NCBI GenBank assembly: GCA_963719055.1
Contig: CAVRAU010000023.1
Coordinates: forward strand, 248,001-312,000
DNA from: CAXMQZ01 sp963719055
GTDB taxonomy: Bacteria > Acidobacteriota > Thermoanaerobaculia > Multivoradales > JAHEKO01
Direction: 5' to 3'
Length of the DNA stretch: 64,000 nt
Positions 37,206 to 46,675 of this stretch are shown in pieces. Position 1 is the stretch's first letter; each line of letters begins with the position of its first letter. The notes beneath the pieces are model-generated. The model had not been told where the DNA came from and did no database searches. It was given only the letters and a program-made list of their open reading frames with translations. The translations under genes were made by a program, and so were the position numbers.

Positions 37206-38648
37206 ATGCTGCGACCCATCGTGACATCCGTATCGCTCGGCCTCTTGCTCTCGTTGGCGACCTCTGCGACCGACACCCAACAGGCGAAGAAGACCGCCAT
37301 GAGCGAGGCCCAGAGCCTGGCCGAGAAGACAGAAGAGATCTCCATGCAACTCTGGGACTATTCCGAGATCGCTCTCGAGGAGAAGCGCTCTGCGGCTCTG
37401 CTGGAGGACTACCTCGAGGCGGAGGGCTTCAGTGTCGACCGCGGGGTTGCCGGGATGCCCACGGCCTTCGTGGCCAGCTGGGGCGAGGGGCGGCCCGTCA
37501 TCGGAATCCTCGCTGAGTACGATGCTCTGCCCGGTGTGGGCAACGCCGCGGTGCCCGAGCGCTCGCCGCGCACGGACGGGGTCACCAGCGGCCAGGGCTG
37601 CGGACACAATCTCTTCGGGGCCGCCTCGGTCACCGGCGCCGTAGCGCTGAAGAACACCTTGCAGGAGTTGGGGCTTGCCGGTACGGTGCGGCTCTACGGA
37701 TCACCGGCCGAGGAGACCGTGGTCGGCAAGGTCTTCATGGCTCGGGATGGGCTCTACGACGACCTCGACGCCGCAATCGATTGGCACCCTTCCGCAGAGA
37801 CCAAGACTCGCAATGATCCTGGGCAGGCCATGAACAGCTTCACCGTCGAATACTTTGGACAAGCCGCCCATGGGGCCTATGACCCCTGGAACGGCCGCAG
37901 TGCCCTCGATGGAGTCGAGCTGCTGAACTACGGCGTCAACATGATGCGTGAGCACATCGAGCCTTCCACCCGAATCCACTATGTGATTACCGAAGGCGGC
38001 GATGCACCCAACGTCGTCCCCGAGTACGCCAAGGTCTGGTACTACGTGCGTGACCTAAGCCGGGAATCGGTGGAGCGCTACTACCAGCGGATTCTGAAGA
38101 TCGCCGAAGGCGCCGCTCTGGCAACCGAAACGACCCACAAGGTCACTCTGATCACCGGTGTGCACGAATGCCTGATGAACCGGCCGATGCAGGAGGCTAT
38201 TCAGGCCAATCTGGAAATGGTGGGCGATGTCGCGTTCACCGCTCAGGAGCAGGAGTTCGGGAAGTCTCTGCAGCGATTTCTGGATATCGAGGAGAAAGGC
38301 TTCGTCGGCGAGGTCGAGGCTCTCGCCGAGGAGGTCGAACCGGCGACTGGCGGCTCCACCGACGTCTGCGAGGTCAGCTACATCGTGCCCCAGGCCGGTT
38401 TCAGCATCACCACCGCCGCGGCCGACGTGCCCTGGCACAGCTGGGCGACCACGGCATGCCACGGCACCAGCGCCGGAGTGAAGGGCGCCGTCGCTGCATC
38501 AAAGGTGATCGCCCTGACCGGTATCGAGCTGATCACCGATCCCGAGTTGCTGGCGGCTGCCAAAGAGGATTTTCTCGAGCGCACCGGTGGGAAGCCCTAT
38601 CAATCACCGATTCCCGCCGAGCTCGAACCACCCGTGCCATCAGAGTAG
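37206..38648 (+). CDS. M20 family amidohydrolase, AbgB-like
   Basis: Intact 480-residue exported zinc hydrolase. Signal-like start MLRPIVTSVSLGLLLSLATSA, then VIGILAEYDALPGVG, SGQGCGHNLFGAASV (metal-binding His/Cys region, about residue 136), GSPAEETVVGKVFM (Glu pair), DWHPSAETKTRN, FTVEYFGQAAHGAYDPWNG, VITEGGDAPNVVPEYAKVWY and EPATGGSTDVCEVSYIVP. This order matches subunit B of p-aminobenzoyl-glutamate hydrolase and related amidases. Good Shine-Dalgarno (GGAGGG). It follows the DUF1501 gene by 56 bases. The natural amide is unknown; the export signal suggests a peptide or amide in the periplasm. Confidence 0.88.
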   Translation: MLRPIVTSVSLGLLLSLATSATDTQQAKKTAMSEAQSLAEKTEEISMQLWDYSEIALEEKRSAALLEDYLEAEGFSVDRGVAGMPTAFVASWGEGRPVIGILAEYDALPGVGNAAVPERSPRTDGVTSGQGCGHNLFGAASVTGAVALKNTLQELGLAGTVRLYGSPAEETVVGKVFMARDGLYDDLDAAIDWHPSAETKTRNDPGQAMNSFTVEYFGQAAHGAYDPWNGRSALDGVELLNYGVNMMREHIEPSTRIHYVITEGGDAPNVVPEYAKVWYYVRDLSRESVERYYQRILKIAEGAALATETTHKVTLITGVHECLMNRPMQEAIQANLEMVGDVAFTAQEQEFGKSLQRFLDIEEKGFVGEVEALAEEVEPATGGSTDVCEVSYIVPQAGFSITTAAADVPWHSWATTACHGTSAGVKGAVAASKVIALTGIELITDPELLAAAKEDFLERTGGKPYQSPIPAELEPPVPSE

Positions 38649-38686
38649 AGAAACCTGGAGAACAAAGAGTTGACGCTGTGACGTAG

Positions 38687-38750
38687 GGGCGGGGCTTGTC
38701 CCCGCCCTTGAAGCGGCCGGCAAATCTCGGGCGCAGAGATCCGAGGCTAC
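38687..38750. repeat. REP-like intergenic hairpin element, copy 4 (largest)
   Basis: Two stems: GGGCGGGG (38687-38694) with CCCCGCCC (38700-38707) around cttgt, and a weaker CTCGG with CCGAG around gcgcagagat. Between them lies ttgaagcggccggca, identical to copy 1 (2129). Copy 1 and this one agree at most positions over about 43 bases. It lies between a rightward gene end and the convergent symporter end, and probably also stops transcription. Confidence 0.65.
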
Positions 38751-38768
38751 GATGAGATCGACCCGCTC

Positions 38769-40286
38769 CTATGAGGTGCGCTCCGAGAGCCGCGGCGTGC
38801 GGTACATCAGGTGGAGCACCCCGCCGATCAGCACCGCGGCGATGATCCCCAAGGCGGTCGAGATCGCCGGGTTCTTGACGGACACGTCTATGAAGTAGGG
38901 AAAGTAATACTGGCCGGTGTAGTAGAGCCCGAAGTGCACCCCGACGGCGGCGACCGCGGCGCTGACCACGGCGATACGGGGCGTATCCTCTAGAAAGGTG
39001 CCGAAAAGGACGGGCACGAAGGCCGCCGCGAAGTAGGCGTAGACCCCCAGCTGGGCGAAGATGATCACACTGAGGTTGGGTGCCACGAGCTGCCAGTAGC
39101 CCAGACCGAAGGCGAGAACAGCCAAGAGCACGATAACCCCCCGATTCAAGGTGAAGAGGAACTGCCCTGAAAGCTCGCGACCCGTCATCGAGCTATGAAC
39201 GTTCTTGATCAGATCGTTGGTGATGATGATGGACATCGCCTGGATCAGACCTTCCAGGGTCGACATCCCCGCTGAGATCAGACCGAGAAACACGACGACC
39301 CCTACAAACCAGGGGAACTGCGTCACCAGATAGGTCGACGTGACGCTGTCGGGAAGGATGGTCTGGCCCAGATGCTCCAGCGTCGGAAAATCCAACCGCG
39401 CATACAGCCCGACAATCACGACCAGAAAGAAGAGCATCTGGACGATGATCCCGGTCACCAGATACCGGTTGACATCGCGCTCTTTCTTGAGCAGCAGGGA
39501 TTTCGTGATGATGTGCGGCTGGCAGACGATCGCGATGCCAACGACGATGGTGCAGAAGATGACTTCGAACCCATCGCGGAATAGAGGGCTCTGCTCGTTG
39601 AAGAGGCCCGCCAGATTCGAATCGATACCACGCAGAGAGTCCACGAAGCCACTCCAGCCATTGGCGAAGTGCTCAAAGCCCGATCCGAGGAGAATCACCG
39701 CGACGACAATCATGATCACAGCCTGCACGGTGTTGGTATAGACCATGGAGTTGGCCCCGCCGAACATCATGTAGCCGAACGAGAAGATCACCAACGCAGC
39801 CAGAACCGCGGTCTCGTTCAATCCCAGCGAGGCGGCCACCACCTTGGTCAGCCCGACCAGGATGAGGACGATGAAAGTGATGAGAAGCAGGGAGAGAACC
39901 GCGAAGAAGATCGAGAAGGCCCGGCTGTCGAATCGTTGTCCGACCCACTGGGGGAGCGTCAGCGCCTGCACCGAATCTCCGTACTTGCGAAAGCCCTTGG
40001 TCAGGACCACCAGTGAGATGAACATCGAGATGGGCAGCACGACACAGAGGCCAAAGACCGCGCTGAGACCGAAGTAGGCGACCAGTCCTGGATTGATGAT
40101 GAAGGTCGCGGCGCTTGTCGTGGAGGCGGCCAGCGCCAGCCCCACCGCCACGGGCGAGAAGGCGATGTTGCCCAGCGCGTAGTCGGCCACGCTTTTGTTG
40201 CGTCGGGCGCCGCGGACGACCAACGTCAGAATGACGATGGCGTACACCACCACCAGAATCCAGCTGGCAACGAGCTCAGGTGCCAC
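38769..40286 (-). CDS. Sodium:solute symporter (SSS family)
   Basis: Intact 505-residue secondary transporter with about 13 membrane segments, couples Na+ to solute uptake. The start is GTG at 40286, overlapping the hydrolase stop by 11 bases. The N-terminus MAPELVASWILVVVYAIVIL and the sodium-site helices (VGLALAASTTSAATFIINPG, SFGYMMFGGANSMVYTNTVQ, VVFLGLISAGMSTLEGLIQA) are typical, including the Ser/Thr pairs of the Na2 site. Substrates in this branch include pantothenate, proline and small carboxylates. As the last gene of the TetR operon it may take in, or release, a product of the pathway; which direction and which solute are not visible. Confidence 0.88.
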   Translation of the reverse strand: MAPELVASWILVVVYAIVILTLVVRGARRNKSVADYALGNIAFSPVAVGLALAASTTSAATFIINPGLVAYFGLSAVFGLCVVLPISMFISLVVLTKGFRKYGDSVQALTLPQWVGQRFDSRAFSIFFAVLSLLLITFIVLILVGLTKVVAASLGLNETAVLAALVIFSFGYMMFGGANSMVYTNTVQAVIMIVVAVILLGSGFEHFANGWSGFVDSLRGIDSNLAGLFNEQSPLFRDGFEVIFCTIVVGIAIVCQPHIITKSLLLKKERDVNRYLVTGIIVQMLFFLVVIVGLYARLDFPTLEHLGQTILPDSVTSTYLVTQFPWFVGVVVFLGLISAGMSTLEGLIQAMSIIITNDLIKNVHSSMTGRELSGQFLFTLNRGVIVLLAVLAFGLGYWQLVAPNLSVIIFAQLGVYAYFAAAFVPVLFGTFLEDTPRIAVVSAAVAAVGVHFGLYYTGQYYFPYFIDVSVKNPAISTALGIIAAVLIGGVLHLMYRTPRLSERTS

Positions 40287-41151
40287 GAATCTCGAAGTCC
40301 GTCGACTTGGCGCTCATGAAGGCTTTCAGCATCGGGAAGAAGATATCCTGCCGTTCCAGATAGACCACATGCCCGGCTCCCTCCACCAGCTCGTACCGGA
40401 TGTCCGGGATGATGTCGAGGATCCGCTCCTGCTGCCAGAGGGGCAGGCAGCGATCCTGCGACCCCGCCACCAGTAACGTCGGCGTCTGGATGGCTCGGTA
40501 TTCTGGCATGCGATCGTCGAGGCCCTCGAAGAACGGGTTCTGCGCCTCCGTCAGTCGCACCAGACTGTGGACCCGGTCCTTGTAGCGATCGTGAAACCGC
40601 TGACGCATATCCTCCAGTGTCTCCGGTGGTGTCTGGCGAAGGAATGCCTCGCCGAAGATCTTTTCGTAGAGGTAGTGGGTGTAGATCTCGAAGGCCTCCG
40701 GGCCGCCCGCGTAGAACTTCAGCGAGAGATCCTGATACATCTGGAAATGCCGCTCGTGACTCAGCAGAATCCCGGAGATGGTCAGCGTGTGCAAACGATC
40801 CTGGTAGAGCCGCCCGAAGTCGAGAGCCACAAAGCCACCATAGGAGATGCCCAGGAGGTGGATCTTGGCGACTTCCAAGTGATCCATGATGCCGGTGAGG
40901 TACCGACACTGTTCCGGCATGTAGTGAGGCTCATCGGGACAGGACGACTTTCCCTGGCCCAGATAGTCGTAGAGGATCACGTCGTAGTCGGGCTGCATCT
41001 CTTTGAGGAACCAGTACCAGGCCTTGGTGTGCATGGCCAGACCGTTCAAGAAACAGATGGCCTCCTTGTCGCCCTGGCCGAAGTACTCCCACCAGATCTG
41101 GTAGTCGTCGAACTGCAAATGACCGCTCTTGTCCGGGCTGATATCGCTCAA
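40276..41151 (-). CDS. Alpha/beta hydrolase
   Basis: Intact 291-residue soluble hydrolase. The start is TTG at 41151 with AGGAGAAG upstream. Fold markers: AICFLNGLAMHTKAWYWFL (oxyanion loop with N-G instead of H-G), VILYDYLGQGKSS, and HLLGISYGGFVAL, the nucleophile elbow GxSxG with Ser about residue 103. TLLVAGSQDRCLPLWQQ carries the Asp, VEGAGHVVYLE the His. An extra helical cap (about residues 130-200) resembles epoxide hydrolase and carboxylesterase enzymes. First substrate candidates are esters or lactones. It is part of the TetR operon, overlapping the symporter gene and 18 bases downstream of the thiolase gene. Confidence 0.88.
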   Translation of the reverse strand: MSDISPDKSGHLQFDDYQIWWEYFGQGDKEAICFLNGLAMHTKAWYWFLKEMQPDYDVILYDYLGQGKSSCPDEPHYMPEQCRYLTGIMDHLEVAKIHLLGISYGGFVALDFGRLYQDRLHTLTISGILLSHERHFQMYQDLSLKFYAGGPEAFEIYTHYLYEKIFGEAFLRQTPPETLEDMRQRFHDRYKDRVHSLVRLTEAQNPFFEGLDDRMPEYRAIQTPTLLVAGSQDRCLPLWQQERILDIIPDIRYELVEGAGHVVYLERQDIFFPMLKAFMSAKSTDFEIRGT

Positions 41152-41169
41152 CCGTCTTCTCCTTTCTGT

Positions 41170-42381
41170 TCAGACCGCGGGTTTCAGGACCGTGCACACC
41201 GAGGCACAGATCGGTCCGCCGATGTTGAAGGTGGCGGCGACTGTCGGATTCGCCCGCTGCAACGGTGCCGGCGCCTGACCCAACAACTGCATCGCTGACC
41301 AACCGACCATGGCCACCCCGGTCGCGCCGATGGGATGCCCCTTGGCGATCAATCCGCCGGAAGTGTTGACCGCGCATTGACCGTCCACCGCGGCGGCGCC
41401 CTCCTTCCAGAACTGTGCGCCCTGTCCGTAAGCGGCCTTGCCCAACACTTCGACCCCGATGGCACCCATCACCGTAAAGCAGTCGTGGACCTCAGCTACA
41501 TCCACATCATCCGCCGAGATACCCGCCATCTCATAGGCCGTCTGCATCGCCTTGAGAGCCCCAGCCGGCTTCAGGACGTCCCGTCCCCCCTTCATCAGAG
41601 GATCGGTTGCCTGCGCGTATCCGGCAAGCTCCACCACATCCGCCTTGGCAATACCCAACTTCTCCAGACCGGCCTCGGTGGCCAGAATCAGAGCCGCGTA
41701 GCCATCGGTGATCTGCGAGCAGTCGAAGGTCTTGAGCGGCAACCCTTCGACGATGTAGCGATTGATCCCACCGATCTCCAGAGCCTGCTCGAGGGTCACC
41801 GAAACGCCCTGCATTTGCGCGTAGGGGTTGTGCTGCGCGTGCTCATACTCGGCTACTGAGATACGGGCCAGGTCCTCCTCGGTGACACCATGTGTCTCCA
41901 TGTAGGCCTGCATGACCTCAGCGAAGAGGTGCGGAAAGATATAGGTCTTGCCTTCCCTCTCGTCCGGGTGCGAGAACACACCGAGAGCCTCGCCTACCTG
42001 TTTGCCATCCATCTTGCCGAGGTCGTTGCGCATCTTCTCGTAGCCCACCGCGATACCGACATCCCCCATTCCGAGAAGGAGCTTGTGAACCACCGCCAGT
42101 ACGGCCTGGCCACCGGAGGCGCAGGCGTTCTCCACCGACTCCAGCGGCTTGCCGGCCAGACCCGGAACCATGGCCATCAAGCCGGCCAGGAGACCCTGTT
42201 GGTTGAGCGTGAAGTTACAGGCCGAGGCAATGGTGCCCAGATCGACTACAGAAGGCTCCACATCGATCTCGTCACAGGCCCCCTCGATCGCGTTGCGCAC
42301 GATGTCGGGGACGGTCATCGTCTTGAGCTTGCCGAACTTCGACTGATGGTATGACGCCACATAGATCGGTTGTTTGTTCAT
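41170..42381 (-). CDS. SCP2-type thiolase
   Basis: Intact 403-residue thiolase that would release acetyl-CoA or propionyl-CoA from a beta-ketoacyl-CoA. Catalytic markers: SVENACASGGQAVL (nucleophile Cys87), EVHDCFTVMGAIG (HDCF motif, about 300) and TSGGLIAKGHPIGATGVAMV (His of GHP and its oxyanion loop). The HDCF order marks the SCP2/non-specific-lipid-transfer thiolase branch, used for bulky or branched chains, rather than the classic FadA type. ATG 42381 with GAGGAG. No DUF35/OB-fold partner lies next to it, though such partners are often required in this branch. Part of the TetR operon. Confidence 0.9.
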   Translation of the reverse strand: MNKQPIYVASYHQSKFGKLKTMTVPDIVRNAIEGACDEIDVEPSVVDLGTIASACNFTLNQQGLLAGLMAMVPGLAGKPLESVENACASGGQAVLAVVHKLLLGMGDVGIAVGYEKMRNDLGKMDGKQVGEALGVFSHPDEREGKTYIFPHLFAEVMQAYMETHGVTEEDLARISVAEYEHAQHNPYAQMQGVSVTLEQALEIGGINRYIVEGLPLKTFDCSQITDGYAALILATEAGLEKLGIAKADVVELAGYAQATDPLMKGGRDVLKPAGALKAMQTAYEMAGISADDVDVAEVHDCFTVMGAIGVEVLGKAAYGQGAQFWKEGAAAVDGQCAVNTSGGLIAKGHPIGATGVAMVGWSAMQLLGQAPAPLQRANPTVAATFNIGGPICASVCTVLKPAV

Positions 42382-42399
42382 CTTGGCTCCTCACAAATG

Positions 42400-43221
42400 T
42401 CAGGTTCGAGCGGCATGCCTGCCAACAGCCACCCGGCTCAGAAATTCGAGGCATTGATCCGCGAACCACTTCGGATCCTCGGCCACCAGAGCATGGCCGC
42501 TGGACGGATGCTCGATGAATTCGGCGTTGGCCAGGGCCGCCGCCAAGGCTAGCGAGCGCTCCCTGGGGATGACTTCATCTCTCGCTGCATGAATCACAAG
42601 AGTCGGACAACTAATCCGGCCAAGATGCGGTCGCAGATCGACGGTCTCGGTGCAGGTGATGATTCCCTGCAGACCCGCGAACCAATCCCGCGGCAGTTTG
42701 CCCATCTGCTGGCGCCGCTTGGCGAACTCCTGGCGGTACTGGGTCACGAATTCAGGCGAGTACACCTCTTGCAACAGCAGATCGTGAAACCTGCCGGCGT
42801 CACCGCCCTCGACGATGTCCACCACAGTGCGCCGCAGGTCCTCGACGCCGCGAACAAGATCAGGAGTGGCGACATCGGTCGTCGTGGCAGCGATGACCGA
42901 GAGCACCCGCTCAGGAACGGTGGCCGCCAACAGGAGCCCGACAAAGGCACCAAAGGAGGTGCCCAGGATGTGCACCTGATCGATATTCAGGGAGTCCAAC
43001 AGCTCCAGGACATCCTGTACGTTGTCTTCGAGGCGGGAGTGAGAGGAACCCGGCGACTTGATCTGGCCACGCAGGTCGCAAAACAGGTGACGGTATCCCG
43101 AGCGCATCGGCTTGGCCACAACCTCCCACGAGGAAAAGGTCATAAAGCCGCCGTTGAGAAACAGGATGGTCTCACCCTCGCCCTCGATATGGTGCGTGAG
43201 CACCGAGGTGGATTCGCTCAT
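42400..43221 (-). CDS. Alpha/beta hydrolase
   Basis: Intact 273-residue soluble hydrolase. Start ATG at 43221 overlaps the ligase stop (ATGA). The layout is clear: ETILFLNGGFMTFSSWEVV (oxyanion loop), HLFCDLRGQIKSPG, VHILGTSFGAFVGLLLA with the GxSxG elbow (Ser about 95), LVIHAARDEVIPRERS (Asp) and SSGHALVAEDP (His). The N-terminal strand pattern and the absence of a signal peptide point to a cytoplasmic esterase or ring-opening C-C hydrolase. It belongs to the TetR operon. Similar in type but not in sequence to the other two hydrolases of the operon, so the three probably act on different intermediates. Confidence 0.87.
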   Translation of the reverse strand: MSESTSVLTHHIEGEGETILFLNGGFMTFSSWEVVAKPMRSGYRHLFCDLRGQIKSPGSSHSRLEDNVQDVLELLDSLNIDQVHILGTSFGAFVGLLLAATVPERVLSVIAATTTDVATPDLVRGVEDLRRTVVDIVEGGDAGRFHDLLLQEVYSPEFVTQYRQEFAKRRQQMGKLPRDWFAGLQGIITCTETVDLRPHLGRISCPTLVIHAARDEVIPRERSLALAAALANAEFIEHPSSGHALVAEDPKWFADQCLEFLSRVAVGRHAART

Positions 43222-44754
43222 TCCCTCTCCTCCAGATAGAGCTGGCGCAGCTCTGGCTTGACCACTTTGCCGTAGGCAGTTCGAGGCAGGCTGTCCACAA
43301 CACGAAAGACCTTGGGGATCTTGAGTTTGGCGAGCCTCGTGCCGAGATGCTCGGCGAGCGCTGCCGACGAGATCTCCTTGCCGGCCAGCGGCACGACAAA
43401 AGCCACTCCCATCTCTCCCCACTGCTCATCGGGCACACCCACCACCGCCACGTCTTCCACATCTTCGTGCTGCAGCAGCTCGGCCTCGATCTCCGCCGGA
43501 TAGACGTTGACCCCGCCGCTGATGATCATGTCCTTCTGCCGGCCAGCGATGTAGAAGAAACCTTCCGCGTCCGAGCGCGCCTGATCGCCTGAGTGGAACC
43601 AACCATCGGCATCGAGCGCCGCTGCCGTCGCCTCGGGGTTGTGCCAGTACCCCTTCGACACGTGCGGGCCACGAAACAACATCTCTCCCACCTCGCCGGT
43701 AGCTACGTCGTTGCCCTCCTCATCCACCAGCCGCACCTCGGTGAACATCAGGGGACGACCGATCGAGCCCGCCTTGCGAAAGGAGTCCTCGACGGTCATG
43801 GTGAAGCAGTTGACTCCGACTTCCGTCATGCCGAACCCCTGCTTGAAGACGACTCCCTTCTGCTGATAGGCCTCGATGAGGTAGGAAGGAAGAGGCGCGC
43901 CGCCACTATAGAAGGCTCGTCACGTGAGACAGATCTACCGAGGCGAACTCCTCGGCTTCCATCAGCATCTTCCATATGGTGGGCACCCCGAGAACCACCG
44001 TGCAGCGCTCACGCTCGATCGTCTGCCAGATCTCCGCAGCGTCGAATCCGTGATGCAGGACGATGGTGCCTCCGACGACAAACAACGGCACCAGGAAGGC
44101 CATCAAACCCCCGGCGTGATAGAGCGGCGTAAAGATCGGACTGACGTCGTCTTCGCGTAGCTGCCAGCTACAGACGGTGTTGTACCCGTTCCACGCCACC
44201 ATGCGATGAGGGATCATCACACCCTTGGGGCGGCCAGTCGTTCCCGATGTGTAGAGCAGGCAATAAGTATCTTCCGGATCGATTCGAGGACTGACCCACC
44301 CGTCGGGTTCGACCTCCATGACCAGCTGATCGAATCGTTGATCCGTACCCTCGAGCGGCTCGTCCAACGCGATCCAGCTATCCAGTTCGACATGCTCTCG
44401 CAGACTGCGCACGGTGTCCGCGAACTCGCCGTCGTAGAGCAGTGCCTGCATACCGCTGTCCTCGACGATGTGGCGCAGCTCGTGGGCGGTCAAACGCGTG
44501 CCGAGTGTCACCAGAACCACTCCGGATTTGCCCGCCGCGAAGAATGCGTCGAGGTACTCGATGCGGTTGTGCGCCAGGATTCCCACGCGGTCTCCCGGAT
44601 CGAGACCCAACTTGCGCTTCCAGACCTGGGCGCAGCGACGAGCGCGTTCATCGAGATCGGCATAGCTCAGCCGCTCGCCGGTCGAAACCAAGACGAGGGC
44701 TGTCTTGTCGGGTGTCACCCGGGCCCGCTCTCCCAGCACATCACCGTGAAGCAT
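43218..44754 (-). CDS. Acyl-CoA ligase of the AMP-forming (ANL) superfamily (one frameshift)
   Basis: Activates a carboxylic acid to its CoA thioester through an acyl-AMP. ATG at 44754 (MLHGDVLGERARVTPDKTAL) overlaps the upstream hydrolase by 14 bases. Motifs: P-loop LLYTSGTTGRPKGVMIPHRM (A3), TPLYHAGG, the substrate-site SGGAPLP and QGFGMTEVG (A5), GWFHSGDQARSDAEGFFYI (A7), GRQKDMIISGGVNVYP (A8) and the C-terminal catalytic Lys in PRTAYGKVVKPEL (A10). Length about 511 residues, standard. The frame breaks near 43915; removing one C joins VTS to FYSGGAPLP. Closest in character to medium-chain, long-chain or aryl-CoA ligases; the acid is unknown. Confidence 0.9.
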
Positions 44755-45745
44755 CGGCGGTCTCCATCGGGTCAGTGTCCGGTTCGGTTTCTGGTTCGAC
44801 TTCGACAGCGGCCGGTGGTGGCGGATCGGTTCTGAGAACATAGAGAAGCGTCTCCACAAATCGATCCGGACACTCGGCCTGGGGAATGTGACCGCACGCT
44901 GTCACCTTGGTGAGACGGGCCCGGGGGAGCCCATTCAGCAGGCGCTCGGCATAGGCCAGGCTCATGAACCGATCCGATTCGCCCCAGACCAGCTCCACAG
45001 GCGTCGAGACCTCGCTCAATCGCCAATCCATCAAGAACTCCACAAAGCTATTCGGGAGTTGCAGCATGCGACCAATGGGACCCGAGTGGGTCCGCCGCAC
45101 GATGTCATCGAGAACAAAATCGGGAGTCTTGGGACTCGCCGGGTCGCGCAGCATATCCATCAACTCTCGCGCCGCCTCCCGGTCAGCCGGGGTCAGACTG
45201 GGGTTGTTCGGGTCGCCGCTGATCGGCCCACCGTTGATAGCCACCACGCGGCTGACGTCGTCGGGATGCCGATGTGCATAGAGCACAGACAGCCAGGCAC
45301 CCATGGAGTTGCCCACCAGAATCGCCGGACTGTCGCCTGTCTGCGTTTCCAAGAAAGCCTCTAGCCCAGAGACCACATCCCTGAAATCCAGTGGACCCTC
45401 GGAGGGTTCGCTGTCGCCGTGCCCGGTGATATCCGGGATGATCAGTCGATACTCCTCGAGCAGAGCGCCCACCACGGTTGCCCAGGTCCCAGCCTGATCC
45501 CCCGCACCGTGGAGCAAGACCAGCAGCGGCCCCTCGCCTCCCTGAAAATAGACCAACCGATTCCCAGCGATCTCGGTCTCCATCTTCTCGAGGCCGAGAG
45601 TCTCGAGCGTCCGCCGGGCCTTCTTGACATGCGTCGCTAGCGGGTGCTTCCAGATCCCGTACATCCAGACAGCGGCCGCTGCGACCAAGAGAATGATCGC
45701 CACAACCACCAATCGTCCTATCGAGAAGCCGCTCTTCTTTGCCAT
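44741..45745 (-). CDS. Membrane-anchored alpha/beta hydrolase
   Basis: Intact 334-residue hydrolase with an N-terminal membrane segment (IGRLVVVAIILLVAAAAVWMY, residues 9-29) that anchors the domain on the outer face of the inner membrane. Active-site elements: LLVLLHGAGDQAGTW (oxyanion), IPDITGHGDSEPS, ILVGNSMGAWLSVLYA (GxSxG elbow, Ser about 148), LVWGESDRFMSLA (Asp) and TACGHIPQAECP (His). The C-terminus is a Pro/Glu-rich tail (about 20 residues). As the second hydrolase reached after outer-membrane import, it is the best candidate to cleave the incoming compound. It belongs to the TetR operon and follows the SDR gene by 121 bases. Confidence 0.87.
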   Translation of the reverse strand: MAKKSGFSIGRLVVVAIILLVAAAAVWMYGIWKHPLATHVKKARRTLETLGLEKMETEIAGNRLVYFQGGEGPLLVLLHGAGDQAGTWATVVGALLEEYRLIIPDITGHGDSEPSEGPLDFRDVVSGLEAFLETQTGDSPAILVGNSMGAWLSVLYAHRHPDDVSRVVAINGGPISGDPNNPSLTPADREAARELMDMLRDPASPKTPDFVLDDIVRRTHSGPIGRMLQLPNSFVEFLMDWRLSEVSTPVELVWGESDRFMSLAYAERLLNGLPRARLTKVTACGHIPQAECPDRFVETLLYVLRTDPPPPAAVEVEPETEPDTDPMETADASR

Positions 45746-45866
45746 ATCGCACCTTTCCGTCAGCCGGCGTGCGGTAGTCCACGCGAGCCTGGTTTGAACC
45801 CATCTTCGGGTATGACCCCATCCGGCTGCCCGGCTGGGCCGCTGGCCACAACACAGCCACGCCGAC

Positions 45867-46649
45867 TCATGTCCCTACAACGAGCCCGCCATCCACTGGC
45901 AGCGTCGTGCCATGCACGTAGGAGGCGCTGTCCGATGCCAGCCAGACGTAGGCTTCGGCGATCTCCTCGGGTCTTGCCATACGGCGCAAGGGTGTACGGT
46001 GAACCATTCCATCCAAGACCTTCTCCGGCATGCTCTGGAGAATCTCCGTGGCGACGAAGCCTGGAGCGACGGCATTGACCCGGATGTTGTAGCGGCCCAA
46101 CTCCCGGGCCCAACTGTGGGTCATGTTGATGACCCCGGCCTTGGTGGCGGCATAGTTCGTCTGACCAAAGTTCCCGTACCAGCCCACCACCGAGGAAGCA
46201 CTGAGAATCGCACCGCCACCGACGCGAATCATGTGTGGCACCACAGCCCGCGTGCACAGAAACACACCCCTCAGGTTGACCCCGATGACGGCATCGAAGG
46301 CTTCGTCGGTCATGGTGGAAACCACCTCACCGTCTTTGAACTTCACCAGCTGCGCGTCGCGCAGGATGCCGGCGTTGTTGACCAGGACATCGATCTGCCC
46401 CCATCGGTCCACAACCTCGGCTACCCCTTTCTCGACCGCCGCAGCTTTGGAGACATCGACGGCGGCGAAGTGACCCTCGCCGCCGCCAGCCTCGATCTCA
46501 GCGAGCAGAGCCTCGGCCCCGTCGCTGCTGACATCCCAAGCCGCCACACGGGCACCTTCAGCGGCGAAGCGCAGGGCCGTAGCCCTGCCGATCCCCGCCG
46601 CCGCACCGGTGACGATGACGACCTTCTCAGCTAGTCCAGTTTCGATCAT
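45867..46649 (-). CDS. Short-chain dehydrogenase/reductase, FabG-like
   Basis: Intact 260-residue NAD(P)-dependent oxidoreductase. ATG at 46649. Cofactor loop VVIVTGAAAGIGRATAL (TGxxxGxG), VNNAGILRDA (NNAG), catalytic Ser in ILSASSVVGWYG and Tyr/Lys in TNYAATKAGVIN (YxxxK), with Asn upstream. C-terminus PVDGGLVVGT is the usual closure. It oxidises a hydroxyl or reduces a keto group; inside the TetR operon it could oxidise the alcohol released by a hydrolase, or act on a beta-hydroxyacyl-CoA before the thiolase. It lies 26 bases after the TonB receptor stop. Confidence 0.9.
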   Translation of the reverse strand: MIETGLAEKVVIVTGAAAGIGRATALRFAAEGARVAAWDVSSDGAEALLAEIEAGGGEGHFAAVDVSKAAAVEKGVAEVVDRWGQIDVLVNNAGILRDAQLVKFKDGEVVSTMTDEAFDAVIGVNLRGVFLCTRAVVPHMIRVGGGAILSASSVVGWYGNFGQTNYAATKAGVINMTHSWARELGRYNIRVNAVAPGFVATEILQSMPEKVLDGMVHRTPLRRMARPEEIAEAYVWLASDSASYVHGTTLPVDGGLVVGT

Positions 46650-46675
46650 GGCAATCTCACGTGGATTCCATTCGA

